Assembly: GCF_030542105.1 (NCBI RefSeq)
Contig: NZ_JAUOFB010000004.1
Span: forward strand, 1-64,000
Direction: 5' to 3'
Source: Hymenobacter sp. BT730
GTDB taxonomy: Bacteria; Bacteroidota; Bacteroidia; Cytophagales; Hymenobacteraceae
Length of the DNA stretch: 64,000 nt
The notes beneath the pieces were generated by a model. It did not search any database, was not told the origin of the DNA, and was given only the letters and a program-made list of their open reading frames with translations. Made by a program: the position numbers and the translations under genes. This document shows, one piece after another, positions 34,166-42,621 of the stretch (within the stretch, counting starts at the first letter, position 1; each line of letters opens with the position of its first letter).

Positions 34166-35011
34166 TTAGCGAAGCGCAATAAAGGGCTGACCTTGGAGGG
34201 CCTGCACAAAGAGGAAGGCTACCAGACCGGCGTAGCAGGCTGTTCCCAGCCAGGTAAGCAGCACGGCGCGCCGGGGTAGGCGGTGGGCCAGCCACCAGCC
34301 CAGCAGCGGCACCAATTGCAGCGCATGCAGGCCCAGAAAATGGGCCAGGCGTAAGTCGCCGGCGCGGGTGCTCCAGCCCAGGCCCGGCAAGCCGGGGCCG
34401 CCATCGGGGGCACCCACCGTGTGCTGGTTCAGGTGAATCATCATACCACCCAGCACACTGCCAATGAGAAACAACAGCAGACCAAGGCGCACACCCCACA
34501 CATAGCCGGCCGGGCCATAGGGGCGGTGGCGCCACACCAGCCACACGGCCGCCACCGTAGCCAGCGTGTTTACCATAATCATGAAGCCCATCACGCTGAA
34601 CAGCATGCCGTCGAAGGCAGTGGCGGCGTTGAAATGGGACGAAGTGCCGCGGGCTGCCTGAATATAGATGCAGCCTATTTCGGCCACCATGCTCAGGCCT
34701 ACAGCCCAGCTAATGCGGCGTACGGCCCGTTGGGCAGGAGCCGGCAAATCGGCCAGCAACCAGCCCAGCGTCCAGACATACACAATAACCGACAGACAGA
34801 ATTTGATGGGCTTTACCCAAACCGGCAGGCCGGTTACCATGCGGCCATCCAGCGGCAGTAGTACCACAGCCAGCAGCAGCAAGGCCACGTTTGTCCAGCC
34901 AACCCAGGACAGAACCGGATTTACCTGGTTCAGCACCCGCAACCCCTGGCGCACCTGACCAGGAAGGGATTGGGCAATGTCTGACGAGTGAGAAAAGGAA
35001 ACCGAAGTCAT
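34166..35011 (-). CDS. Hypothetical polytopic membrane protein
   Basis: The 281-residue protein has about seven to eight hydrophobic helices after a 40-residue polar N-terminus. I do not recognise a named family. A His-rich stretch between helices (HLNQHTVGAPDGG, then LRLAHFLGLHALQLVP) looks conserved and might bind a metal or heme, which is speculation. The ATG at 35011 is the only good start. It may form a two-gene unit with the hydrolase downstream (43-base gap). Confidence 0.68.
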   Translation of the reverse strand: MTSVSFSHSSDIAQSLPGQVRQGLRVLNQVNPVLSWVGWTNVALLLLAVVLLPLDGRMVTGLPVWVKPIKFCLSVIVYVWTLGWLLADLPAPAQRAVRRISWAVGLSMVAEIGCIYIQAARGTSSHFNAATAFDGMLFSVMGFMIMVNTLATVAAVWLVWRHRPYGPAGYVWGVRLGLLLFLIGSVLGGMMIHLNQHTVGAPDGGPGLPGLGWSTRAGDLRLAHFLGLHALQLVPLLGWWLAHRLPRRAVLLTWLGTACYAGLVAFLFVQALQGQPFIALR

Positions 35012-35174
35012 GGCCGTAGGCAGTTAGTGGCTGTTGATTAAGTCAAAACTAGCCCGCCAACTGCCCCGGCAGAAGCGAAAAAAGGGTGAACCGACAGCAA
35101 AACCTGGCGAACGGTAAGCGCCGCCGGGCGAAGTGTATTGCGGCCAGGCATGCCACATGCCCGGGATGGCTGCG

Positions 35175-35182
35175 TACCTTTG
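35175..35182 (+). promoter_or_regulatory. -7 element TACCTTTG close to a start codon
   Basis: This is a perfect TAnnTTTG match with only 7 bases to the ATG at 35190, suggesting a leaderless or nearly leaderless mRNA. The 12 bases GTACCTTTGCGG recur before the ABC-F gene at 62566. No -33 TTG at the usual distance. Confidence 0.55.
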
Positions 35183-35189
35183 CGGCGTT

Positions 35190-35861
35190 ATGAAGGAAGT
35201 ATGGTGCAGTCTGCTTTTCCTGCTGTGGGCCCTAGCCGCGCAGGCCGGCCCGGGGGCCGATAGCAGCCGCGTGCGGCAGGCCCACCGGCGCCTCGTGTTT
35301 CAATTTGACCAGCGCTTCTCCCTGCTTAACCAGAAAGTTGTGGGCATCAATGGCCTGAAGCTGGGCGTGGAATGGCGCGGCCGCCTGCGCACCGGCTTGG
35401 GCTTCTACATGCTCAGCGGCGGCGTGCCCACCCGCGCCCCTCTGCCGCCCTCCATGCCCGCCGGCACCCGCGACGAGCTGCGTTTCCGCTATGGAGTGGC
35501 CTACGCCGAATACGTGCTCATCGGCACGCCGCGCTGGGAGCTCAGCACGCCCACCCAGCTGGGCGTGGGCCGCTACTACGCCCGCTACCAGCAGCCCGAC
35601 GGACAGGTAACGCGCACTCCCAAACGCAATATTTTTATTGTAGAGCCCTCCGTGGCCGGGCACGTGCGCGTGTTCCGCTGGGTGGGGCTAGGCGCGGGCG
35701 TGGGCTACCGTCAAATGGTGTTCATTAATGATGACCTGGAAAACGAATTGAGCGGCCTCATCTTCTTCGGCCGGGCCAAGCTATTCCTCGGCGACTTCTA
35801 CAAAATTGTGCGCGGCCGACAGCCTCTGTTCACGCAAGAAGGATTGAAGCGGAAGCGGTAG
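35190..35861 (+). CDS. Putative outer-membrane beta-barrel protein
   Basis: The 223-residue product starts at the ATG at 35190 (MKEVWCSLLFLLWALAAQAG) with a signal peptide. The mature protein has alternating short amphipathic strands (GLKLGVEWRGRLRTGLGFYML, AYAEYVLIG, PSVAGHVRVFRWVGLGAGVGY) typical of small outer-membrane barrels. No specific family is recognised. It ends with a basic tail, GLKRKR, rather than an aromatic residue. A terminator follows. Confidence 0.65.
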   Translation: MKEVWCSLLFLLWALAAQAGPGADSSRVRQAHRRLVFQFDQRFSLLNQKVVGINGLKLGVEWRGRLRTGLGFYMLSGGVPTRAPLPPSMPAGTRDELRFRYGVAYAEYVLIGTPRWELSTPTQLGVGRYYARYQQPDGQVTRTPKRNIFIVEPSVAGHVRVFRWVGLGAGVGYRQMVFINDDLENELSGLIFFGRAKLFLGDFYKIVRGRQPLFTQEGLKRKR

Positions 35862-35895
35862 GGCACCAGCAAATCCAGGAGATTTTGATAAATGG

Positions 35896-35931
35896 AAAGC
35901 CCGCTACTTGTAAGAGCAGCGGGCTTTTTAT
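35896..35931 (+). terminator. Rho-independent terminator
   Basis: Perfect 10-bp arms (35896-35905 and 35918-35927) with a 12-base loop run into a T-rich stretch, 34 bases after the barrel-protein stop. Confidence 0.8.
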
Positions 35932-35946
35932 TTGAAGAGTTATAGT

Positions 35947-36092
35947 CCGTCATGTCGAGCGAAGTCGAGACATCTCGCTAGTGTGGTATACCACTGCAAC
36001 GAAGCGGGCGAGATACTTCGACTTCGCTCAGCATGACAGTTACTACCACAACGTCAGCACGCGAGATGTCTCGACTACGCTCGACATGACGG
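35947..36092. repeat. Intergenic repeat element: two outer 32-bp inverted arms and a third inner copy
   Basis: The 32-bp arm at 35947-35978 pairs with 36061-36092 at 31 of 32 positions. A third related copy at 36008-36039, in the same orientation as the right arm, differs at several bases. The unit resembles dispersed palindromic repeats found between genes in Hymenobacter-type genomes. No ORF or transposase lies within, so it is a non-coding, mobile-looking unit (REP-like; inference). Confidence 0.8.
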
Positions 36093-36108
36093 GCTGAAGG
36101 TAAAATTC

Positions 36109-36483
36109 CTAATTCCCTCGCGCCGGGCGGCGCAGCACAAACAGCGTGCGCACTGGCTCCTTGTTCACTTTGGGCTGCTGATACATCTGTACCACTTCCC
36201 AGCCCAGCTTGCCCATGTAGGTAAGGGCGCTGACGTGGGTGGCAAACACCTGCAGCTTGCCGGCCTCGCGCTGGGAAAGGGTGCCGCCGCCCAGCTTCTC
36301 AAAACCGTAACCGAAATCCACGTAAATGTCGCCGGCTTTGTCGTCGGTAGTGGAGAATAGGTTATCGGTGGTGAGCATTTCGCAATACTCGTAGCGGCCG
36401 GCAGTGGTGTTGGTTACCTGAGCCGTGGCGCGCTGGGTGCCCAGGGCCAGCACCAGCGCAGTCAGGAGGAGTAGTTTTTTCAT
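36109..36483 (-). CDS. Small exported hypothetical protein
   Basis: The 124-residue protein starts at the ATG at 36483 (MKKLLLLTALVLALGTQRATAQ) with a clear signal peptide. The upstream in-frame extension would overrun the terminator at 36513. The mature part has YEYCEMLTTDNLFSTTDDKAGDIYVDFGYG and a closing WEVVQMYQQPK...RTLFVLRRP, probably a small alpha/beta domain similar to other short Bacteroidota exported proteins. The function is unknown. Confidence 0.7.
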   Translation of the reverse strand: MKKLLLLTALVLALGTQRATAQVTNTTAGRYEYCEMLTTDNLFSTTDDKAGDIYVDFGYGFEKLGGGTLSQREAGKLQVFATHVSALTYMGKLGWEVVQMYQQPKVNKEPVRTLFVLRRPARGN

Positions 36484-36512
36484 GAAGGCAAAGTGGAGGG
36501 TCTCGAAATAAA

Positions 36513-36543
36513 AAAGGCCGGCTGGTAATTCCAGCCGGCCTTT
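36513..36543 (-). terminator. Rho-independent terminator of the DPP III-like gene
   Basis: Perfect 13-bp arms (36513-36525 and 36531-36543) with a 5-base loop are followed on the - strand by a T-rich run. It begins 8 bases after the stop of the gene ending at 36551. Confidence 0.88.
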
Positions 36544-36550
36544 GTCAGGA

Positions 36551-38695
36551 TTAGTTATGCAGCGGCAGGAAGGAATATTTGCGGCCGTACTCCAGCATCT
36601 GCTGGGCAAAGTCCGAGGGGTATTCCACCTTCACGTCTACAATCTTACCTTCCTGCACTACGGGCACCAGCTTAGGCTGGATAAAGCCGGCGTAGGGGGC
36701 AATGTTCAGCTTGGAGTAGCGGGCCAGCACTTCCTTGTGCAGGGTGGGGTCTACCTTCACACCGTAAGTTTCAATCAGGTTTTTGGCGGCGGCGTAGTCT
36801 CCTTCGCTCGTCAGGCGCTGGGTTTCGCGCAGCAGCTGGCCAAACAGGGTGCGCAGCTTGGCGTAGTCGTTGATGTGCACGTAGGTTTTGCCGTCGCGCG
36901 TCACCATCTCTACTACCTTGTCTTTCTTGCCTTTCTCAAAGACCCATTTGGCCACCATCTGGCGGTTGCGCATGTGAGATTCCTCCACGGTTTCGCCGGG
37001 GGTGAGGCGCACCAGCTGGGTCATCAGGCCGTTGCGCATGTAGTTGTCGTACTCCGCTTTGCCTACTTCCAGGCTCGGCATCACGCCTAGCTGCACCAGC
37101 TTCTCGTCCAGCAGATAATACAGCGCTACCAGGTCGGCGCGACCTTCCTCAATGGCGGAGGCGTAGCTTTTCAGGGTTTCCTTGGTAGTGCCCACGCCGG
37201 GGTTAATCTGTCCCGAAGCGTGGCCGATTACCTCGTGCATATCGGTGTGCAGCTTGCCAGCGAGGGAGCCGTACTGACGGGCCCGGTTTTTCTCGGCTTC
37301 ATCATAGGCAAACTCATCCAGCATGCCGCCCGCGTTGGCGCGGTCATAGGCATCTACAATGTTGCCCAGGCTGACGGATTTAGAGCCGTGCTCCTTGCGA
37401 ATCCAGGTAGCGTTGGGCAGGTTAATGCCGATGGGAGTGGCCGGAGCCGCGTCGCCGGCTTCTACCACAGTGGTAATCACCTTGGCCGTGATGCCCACCA
37501 CGTTTTTCTTCTTGTTCTCGGGCTTGATGGGGGAGTTGTTTTCGAACCACTGGGCCTCGTCGCCAATAGCCTTAATGCGCTTGGTAGCCTCCAGGTCCTT
37601 AAACGATACCACTGATTCATAGGAGGCGCGGTAGCCCAGTGGGTCGCCGTACACCTCAATAAAGCCATTCACCACATCGGTTTCCGACTGCGTATCGTGC
37701 ACCCAGGCAATATTGTAGGCATCCCACAGCTTCAGGTCACCGGTGCTGTAGAACTGAATCAGCTTGGTAAGGGCGGCGCGCTGCTCGGGCGTTTCGGCCA
37801 CGTCCAGCGCCTTATTCAGCCAATAGGCTACCTGCGTGAGAGCCGGGCCATACATGCCGCCTACTTTCCACGGCACCTCCACAATGTTGCCCCGCTTGTC
37901 CTTCATCAGCTTCGAGTTGAGGCCGTAGGAAATCGGGCGGGTGTCTTTTTTGTTGATTTTCTTGGCGTAGTAAGCTTCCACTTCCGCCTGCGTTACGCCT
38001 TCGTAGAAGTTGTTGGCCGAGGTAGCCACCAAATCCTTGCCGGCTTCCTGATTCACGCGCTTGGCGGCCAGGTTCGCATCAAACAGAATGGGCGTCATGG
38101 TAGCCACAAACTTGGCCGGCGTTTCGCCGGGCAGCAAGGGCAGGCTCTGCTCATTTACGCTGTACACCAAGTCCTTGAAGTACTGGGGCGTGAACTCCGG
38201 TACAAACTTGCGGGTGGAGTAGTGGTGGTGAATGCCATTGGAAAACCACACGCGCTTGGCATACACGTTAAAGCGGGTGGCTTGCTCCACCTGCTGCGTG
38301 TTTGTAGTAGCGGCCAGGCGCTCCTGGTTAGCTTCCCAAAGGGCTTCCACGGTGCGGCGCACCCGCAGGTTTTCTTTGTAATTCTGGTCGTAAATGATGT
38401 CGCGGCCGCTCAGGGCTGCCTCATACAAATAGTAGAGCAGCTCTTTTTGCTGAGGCTCCAGCTTTTCAAAACCGGGTACTTCATAACGCAGGATACGTAG
38501 GTCAGCAAACTGCTCGCTTACTACCTGGAAAGGAGCGGCTGCAGGCGTGGCCGGTGTAGCGGGGGCCGCGTCTGCGGGGGTAGCCGGGGCGGCGGTAACT
38601 TCTGGGGTGGTAGTAACGGTGGGCGATGAGCTGGCACAGCCGCTAAGCTGGGCCGCTACCAAAAAGGCCGCGGCCGAGAGGAGAGGACGGGACAT
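36551..38695 (-). CDS. Dipeptidyl-peptidase III-family (M49) lipoprotein
   Basis: The 714-residue product starts at the ATG at 38695 (MSRPLLSAAAFLVA), with a lipoprotein signal ending in the lipobox LSGC (Cys near 20). A Thr/Ala/Pro-rich linker follows. The M49 zinc signature HEVIGH is at 487-492 and the second motif EEGRAD at 516-521, matching HExxGH and EExRAD of DPP III enzymes. It would cleave dipeptides from the N-termini of oligopeptides in the periplasm or at the outer membrane. It is a monocistronic unit with its own terminator. Confidence 0.9.
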   Translation of the reverse strand: MSRPLLSAAAFLVAAQLSGCASSSPTVTTTPEVTAAPATPADAAPATPATPAAAPFQVVSEQFADLRILRYEVPGFEKLEPQQKELLYYLYEAALSGRDIIYDQNYKENLRVRRTVEALWEANQERLAATTNTQQVEQATRFNVYAKRVWFSNGIHHHYSTRKFVPEFTPQYFKDLVYSVNEQSLPLLPGETPAKFVATMTPILFDANLAAKRVNQEAGKDLVATSANNFYEGVTQAEVEAYYAKKINKKDTRPISYGLNSKLMKDKRGNIVEVPWKVGGMYGPALTQVAYWLNKALDVAETPEQRAALTKLIQFYSTGDLKLWDAYNIAWVHDTQSETDVVNGFIEVYGDPLGYRASYESVVSFKDLEATKRIKAIGDEAQWFENNSPIKPENKKKNVVGITAKVITTVVEAGDAAPATPIGINLPNATWIRKEHGSKSVSLGNIVDAYDRANAGGMLDEFAYDEAEKNRARQYGSLAGKLHTDMHEVIGHASGQINPGVGTTKETLKSYASAIEEGRADLVALYYLLDEKLVQLGVMPSLEVGKAEYDNYMRNGLMTQLVRLTPGETVEESHMRNRQMVAKWVFEKGKKDKVVEMVTRDGKTYVHINDYAKLRTLFGQLLRETQRLTSEGDYAAAKNLIETYGVKVDPTLHKEVLARYSKLNIAPYAGFIQPKLVPVVQEGKIVDVKVEYPSDFAQQMLEYGRKYSFLPLHN

Positions 38696-38786
38696 AGTAG
38701 GATAAGGGGAGAACGAACAAGCAAACAGACTGCTGGCTGAGCGCAAAGCAACACATTCCCAGCCCCGAAAACAACCAGCTAGGGCC

Positions 38787-39920
38787 CTAGCGCTGCGAAG
38801 GCGGCGCCGGACTTAAAGAGCGAATAGTGCTGAGCCGGTCCAGCTTGCCGGAAGCCGTGGTGCGGAACTGCGGGGCGTATATGATGCCGCGGGGCCGCTC
38901 GTAGCGGTCCAGTCGCTCCGTGAGCAGCGTGAGCAGCTGTTTTTCCTGAGCGGCGGGCAGCGGTTTGCCTTCCACAAAGGCTGTTACCTGCTCGCCCAGG
39001 CGGCTGTCGGGTTGGCCGGATACAAAGGCGCGGCGCCCACTAATGCCCAGCTCCAGGAGAGCCACTTCCAGCACTTTTTCCACCTTTTCGGCCTGCACTT
39101 TCACGCCGCCGGAGTTAATCACGAAGTCGGCGCGACCCAGCCACTCAAAGGTGTGCTCTTCCAGGAAATGCACCCGGTCGTTGGTAGTGATGAGCACGTC
39201 GTTCGTCACGTCGGCGCGCACGGTGAGGCAGCCACGGGAATCCTGACCCACTCCAATGCCGGAGAGTACCCGGTAATACGGGGAGGCATCGGGGCCATTG
39301 AGGCGGCGCAGAGCAATGTGTGAGGCCGTTTCCGTCATGCCGTAGGTGAGGTAGACGGGTACTTTCAGCGTTTGCAGGGCTTTTTCCAGACTGGTTTCCA
39401 CGGTGGCTCCGCCCACCAGAATGGCTTTCATTTTATCCAGCCGGGGCGCGTGGCCGGCTTCCAGCACAGCGCGCAACTGCAGGGGCACGAAGGAAGCAAA
39501 GTCGAATTGGGCCGTAGGGGGCACCAGCGCCAGCGGGTCGGCGTGGGGCTCTACGATGGTGAGATGCATACGGCGCTCAAAGCCCCGCACCAGCATCATG
39601 AGCCCGCCCACAAACTCGCAGTTCAGGCATACCAGCATTCGGTCACCGGGGCCCAGGTCAAAATAGTCGCCGGTGCGGTTGGCGGAGGCGGCCAGCTGGC
39701 GGCGCGACATGGTAACCAGCTGTGGCTTGCCCGTGGAGCCGGAGGTACGCAGGCCAAACTCCTGGGCCCCGTTCAGCCACTGGCGGCAAAAGTCCAGCAC
39801 CTTGCCTTCATAACCGTTCAGGTCGCTGGGTACGTTGGTGGGGTATTGCTGAATATCGGCGTATAGGAATTCGCGGCCGTTGAGCAGGAGGGAGTCGGGG
39901 AGGAGCGTGGCAGCAGACAT
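38787..39920 (-). CDS. menE: o-Succinylbenzoate--CoA ligase-type AMP-binding enzyme
   Basis: The 377-residue acyl-adenylate-forming enzyme probably converts o-succinylbenzoate to its CoA ester in menaquinone synthesis. P-loop TSGSTGKP is at 59-66, followed by YGMTETASH, the hinge region ADFVINSGGVKVQAEKVE and the C-terminal Lys in TASGKLDR. The protein is shorter at its N-terminus than the E. coli enzyme, as seen in other Bacteroidota. The nearby menI-F-D-B genes support the role; four unrelated genes separate it from menB. Confidence 0.9.
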   Translation of the reverse strand: MSAATLLPDSLLLNGREFLYADIQQYPTNVPSDLNGYEGKVLDFCRQWLNGAQEFGLRTSGSTGKPQLVTMSRRQLAASANRTGDYFDLGPGDRMLVCLNCEFVGGLMMLVRGFERRMHLTIVEPHADPLALVPPTAQFDFASFVPLQLRAVLEAGHAPRLDKMKAILVGGATVETSLEKALQTLKVPVYLTYGMTETASHIALRRLNGPDASPYYRVLSGIGVGQDSRGCLTVRADVTNDVLITTNDRVHFLEEHTFEWLGRADFVINSGGVKVQAEKVEKVLEVALLELGISGRRAFVSGQPDSRLGEQVTAFVEGKPLPAAQEKQLLTLLTERLDRYERPRGIIYAPQFRTTASGKLDRLSTIRSLSPAPPSQR

Positions 39921-40080
39921 AAATGGGTAAAAGGAGGAGCAAATATTCGGAGCTATAACTGCAAAAGCATACGAAGCTGCCGCAAATCCGACAACAAAAA
40001 TCTGTTGGGGCTTGACGTTGAGCCGGTTAAAACGGTTTATTGTTTAGTCGCTCCACTGCCGGCGGATCAATAGTTAAAAC

Positions 40081-40141
40081 TACAGCTCTTAAACCAAGCG
40101 CGCCTCCTGATTCAGGAGGCGCGCTTGGTTTAAGAGCTGTA
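40081..40141. repeat. 61-bp near-perfect palindrome
   Basis: Arms of 30 bp at 40081-40110 and 40112-40141 are fully complementary around one central base. It lies between the gene ending at 40194 and the menE start. It could terminate the upstream small-gene transcript (a short T run follows on the - strand) or extrude as a cruciform. Its stem is much longer than the other terminators in this window. Confidence 0.9.
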
Positions 40142-40193
40142 TTGATACCATCCCATAATTCGAATTATCTACTCAAAAATGAGGGCCGGAATA

Positions 40194-40697
40194 CTAAGTT
40201 GCTAGGACAACAGAAGCCGCTACCATCGTCATATAGTAATTAGCACAGTGAACAGCAGTGAGCAGAAGAAAGGCTTTCATTTCAAGTACCTCAAACTCCT
40301 CGGTAGTAGAGAGGGTGTAGTCGTAGTTGAAGGAGCTCCATTTAAAAGCGGGCTGCACTACTAATAGCTCCTGCTCATCTTTGTCTTGTAAAACAAAGGT
40401 ATTTTTGAGCATACTTTTCTGCTTGAACAGGAAGGCTTTGCGGTTGAATTTGGACTTAATAACGATAGTGCCATTCCAGTGCATCTTGAAGTTAAGGAGC
40501 ACCGTCTGCTGATCTTTTAGCTCGATAGTAGTTCCCCAAACTCCCCTGGGCTCAATCTGAAAAGTTGAGTTATCTGTCAGCTTCAAAACAGCTTTAAGGG
40601 AAAACCATTCCGTGTAGTGTAACGCGCCTAGTAGCTTGCCATCAGCCAGTAGCTGAAAGTCACGGGTGCCGTTGGCGGTTACGTTATAATCTGCCAT
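40194..40697 (-). CDS. Hypothetical protein, possibly LURP-one/tubby-like fold
   Basis: The 167-residue protein is rich in beta strands (GALHYTEWFSLKAVLKLTDN, LLNFKMHWNGTIVIKSKF, KNTFVLQDKDEQELLVV). It ends in a hydrophobic segment (MKAFLLLTAVHCANYYMTMV, near 139-158) that could be a membrane helix. This outline recalls the LURP-one/tubby C-terminal fold that ends in a buried helix, but that is a guess. It is AT-richer than the men genes around it and is one of four small unrelated genes inserted between menB and menE. Confidence 0.62.
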   Translation of the reverse strand: MADYNVTANGTRDFQLLADGKLLGALHYTEWFSLKAVLKLTDNSTFQIEPRGVWGTTIELKDQQTVLLNFKMHWNGTIVIKSKFNRKAFLFKQKSMLKNTFVLQDKDEQELLVVQPAFKWSSFNYDYTLSTTEEFEVLEMKAFLLLTAVHCANYYMTMVAASVVLAT

Positions 40698-40756
40698 GAT
40701 GCTTTAAGAAGAGGCGCTGAGAAATAGACAGTGAAGCAGGTACTATATCCCCTTTA

Positions 40757-41113
40757 CTATTTCGTTTTGGCGGGCTCTGGCATCAGCTCGAAATACGTTG
40801 CCTTAAACCGGTTATCTACCAGCTTTCCCTGCACTTTGGCCTTCCGGATAGAGTTGCAAAAGCCGTCATTTGCATGCGCATCTCCGTGCGAATCGATGGT
40901 AGTGCCATCCACAAAATAGGACTTGCCATCCATGCGAATGGCCAAGTCACAACTCTTGCCTTCCAGGCCCAGGCGGCACTGCCCGCAGGCGGCCTCTACT
41001 ACCATTACTTTCTTACTCTTATCTGGAGCAGTTGTGGTAGCGGCTTTATCCTGTGCCTGGGTGGTTAGAGCAGCCGAAAAAACGAGGAAGGTGGCTATGA
41101 GAAGGTGCTTCAT
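40757..41113 (-). CDS. Small exported Cys-rich protein (DUF6370-like)
   Basis: The 118-residue protein has a signal peptide (MKHLLIATFLVFSAALTTQA). The mature domain has VVEAACGQCRLGLEGKSCDLA, with a CxxC pair and a third Cys, then DDG-type AHANDGFCNS with a fourth Cys. This resembles the short Bacteroidota DUF6370 family as I remember it; the name is uncertain. The four cysteines may form disulfides or bind metal in the periplasm. It belongs to the small-gene islet between menB and menE. Confidence 0.72.
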   Translation of the reverse strand: MKHLLIATFLVFSAALTTQAQDKAATTTAPDKSKKVMVVEAACGQCRLGLEGKSCDLAIRMDGKSYFVDGTTIDSHGDAHANDGFCNSIRKAKVQGKLVDNRFKATYFELMPEPAKTK

Positions 41114-41174
41114 ATTTTTCGGCGGCAGGTTGGTTGTTAACTAAGGCGTTAATCCAGAGTAAAGGAAGCATTTT

Positions 41175-41714
41175 TTACTTGCTTTCCAGTGGCTTCCACT
41201 TTGCTTTAGTGAAAAACACGTTGCCAAATTCTGGCGAGTGAAACACGTAATAAAAGCTCCAGATTGCCCGATAAAGAGTGGGCGTATCCTCAATTATATG
41301 ATGCCTCGGCTCAGCGACCTGCAACACAATGCGGGGCCTTCGGTACCCATTTAGAAAGGAGAAAGTTCCTCTCGTGACTTTGAGAATCTTCTCCTGCTCT
41401 GTCTGGTAAAAAATGAATTCGTTATCCCTGTTGAGCGTAAAGCGGAAATGGTTGTATTGCCAATCCGCTTGCTTACCCGGAAACTTGGTTCTGTCAATGA
41501 CATAGTCTCCGTAGATATCCTCTTGCGCCAGATCTATTTTCTCTGTGAATGGGCGAATAACCAGTCCGGCCAAAATCAACCCTATTAGTCCCCCCCAAAG
41601 TAGCCCCAGTGCTTTTCCAAAGAATCTTTTGCCTGAAATGTTCCATAGAAGAGCCAATACCAGGCTAAGTGGAATTAGAATGAACAGAACAAACAGGTTG
41701 AAGCCAAATCCCAT
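41175..41714 (-). CDS. Hypothetical membrane-anchored protein
   Basis: The 179-residue product has two N-terminal hydrophobic helices (about 5-24 and 32-52). A soluble C-terminal domain follows (IYGDYVIDRTKFPGKQADWQ, FTLNRDNEFIFYQT, LQVAEPRHHIIED) that looks beta-rich. No family is recognised. It is clearly AT-richer than the flanking men genes and lies in the islet between menB and menE. Confidence 0.62.
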   Translation of the reverse strand: MGFGFNLFVLFILIPLSLVLALLWNISGKRFFGKALGLLWGGLIGLILAGLVIRPFTEKIDLAQEDIYGDYVIDRTKFPGKQADWQYNHFRFTLNRDNEFIFYQTEQEKILKVTRGTFSFLNGYRRPRIVLQVAEPRHHIIEDTPTLYRAIWSFYYVFHSPEFGNVFFTKAKWKPLESK

Positions 41715-41810
41715 GCTTCTGGGTACTTACTTAATATAGTGATTCAGCTACGGCTGTATTAGCAAAGCATATTCTGGTTAAATGTAAATGTAACTTCTCA
41801 CTACCAGGAA

Positions 41811-42380
41811 TTAGGCCAGCACTGCCTCTGCCTGTTGTAACTCTTCCACAACCGGCTCTTCCGTCACGGCAGCTTTCCGGGAAGAAAATTTGTGCACGAA
41901 GAAGCTAAACACCAGCGTAAGCGTTAGCACGATAGTGGGAACGAGGCCGATGGGGGTAAAAATCCAGGTAGGCAGCGTGGTAGCAATAATCAGCAGCATA
42001 TACCCGTACAAGCGCAGGTTGAAGCGTTGGTCGCCCTGCACGTACCGGCGGCACTCCTGGAGCAGTAAATAGGCCTGGTAGAATAAAAACGCCCCAAACA
42101 TCTGCAGTGAATAGTGATAGAATTTGAACGATGCTATTCCAGTGGTTATGAAATGATACGTTTCATAGCCGTTGCGGAGGCAGTGCATTACCATACAGGT
42201 CATCAAAAACAAAGGACCCCAATACAGCACCGGCGCCATGTGTTTATGAACCTGCTGGTTGCGCTCTTTTTTCCATCGGTACGCTACTCCATTGCTGAAG
42301 GCAATGGCACTGACCAGCGCGATGGGGCCACCAAAAAGCTCCAGAAACTCGGTTACATTGTCAAAAGGAGGCGTTTGCAT
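41811..42380 (-). CDS. Membrane protein, paralogue of the 10722-11216 gene
   Basis: The 189-residue protein has about five hydrophobic helices and an acidic C-terminal tail. It shares FTPIGL[LV]PT (TWIFTPIGLVPT near 145), a preceding aromatic SLQMFGAFLFYQAYLLL segment and an N-terminal half with the same helix and charged-residue layout as the 164-residue protein at 10722. The function of this pair is unknown. Both genes have TTG-N20-TAnnTTTG promoters. It is the first gene of the islet between menB and menE as transcribed. Confidence 0.7.
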   Translation of the reverse strand: MQTPPFDNVTEFLELFGGPIALVSAIAFSNGVAYRWKKERNQQVHKHMAPVLYWGPLFLMTCMVMHCLRNGYETYHFITTGIASFKFYHYSLQMFGAFLFYQAYLLLQECRRYVQGDQRFNLRLYGYMLLIIATTLPTWIFTPIGLVPTIVLTLTLVFSFFVHKFSSRKAAVTEEPVVEELQQAEAVLA

Positions 42381-42464
42381 TTGCTTGGGGTGTAGTTAAA
42401 TAGTGGACGATAGGTGGCGTAACTCTTAGTCAGTATTCCTAGTGGTTTCTCCGTGATTACTCTG

Positions 42465-42495
42465 CAAAAGTAGAGGCCTTACTTACCGGGCGCAA
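42465..42495 (-). promoter_or_regulatory. Bacteroidota-type promoter (-33 TTG, -7 TACTTTTG) of the islet
   Basis: On the - strand TTG (complement of 42493-42495) is followed after exactly 20 bases by TACTTTTG (complement of 42465-42472). The first ATG downstream is at 42380, leaving an 85-base leader or so. Confidence 0.75.
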
Positions 42496-42621
42496 TCACA
42501 TAAATGGGTGATAAGTAGATGATTAATCAGTTTGTAATAAAGCTGGATGGTTATAAAATGAGGGAGTAGCAGCTGTCCAAAACTGCTGGTTAGCGGCTTA
42601 GGTAACATGATATTTTACAAA

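Noticed and set aside
35947..36092. Terminal inverted repeats of an insertion sequence
   Set aside because: Only 82 bases lie between the arms and no transposase is present; a small palindromic repeat fits better.
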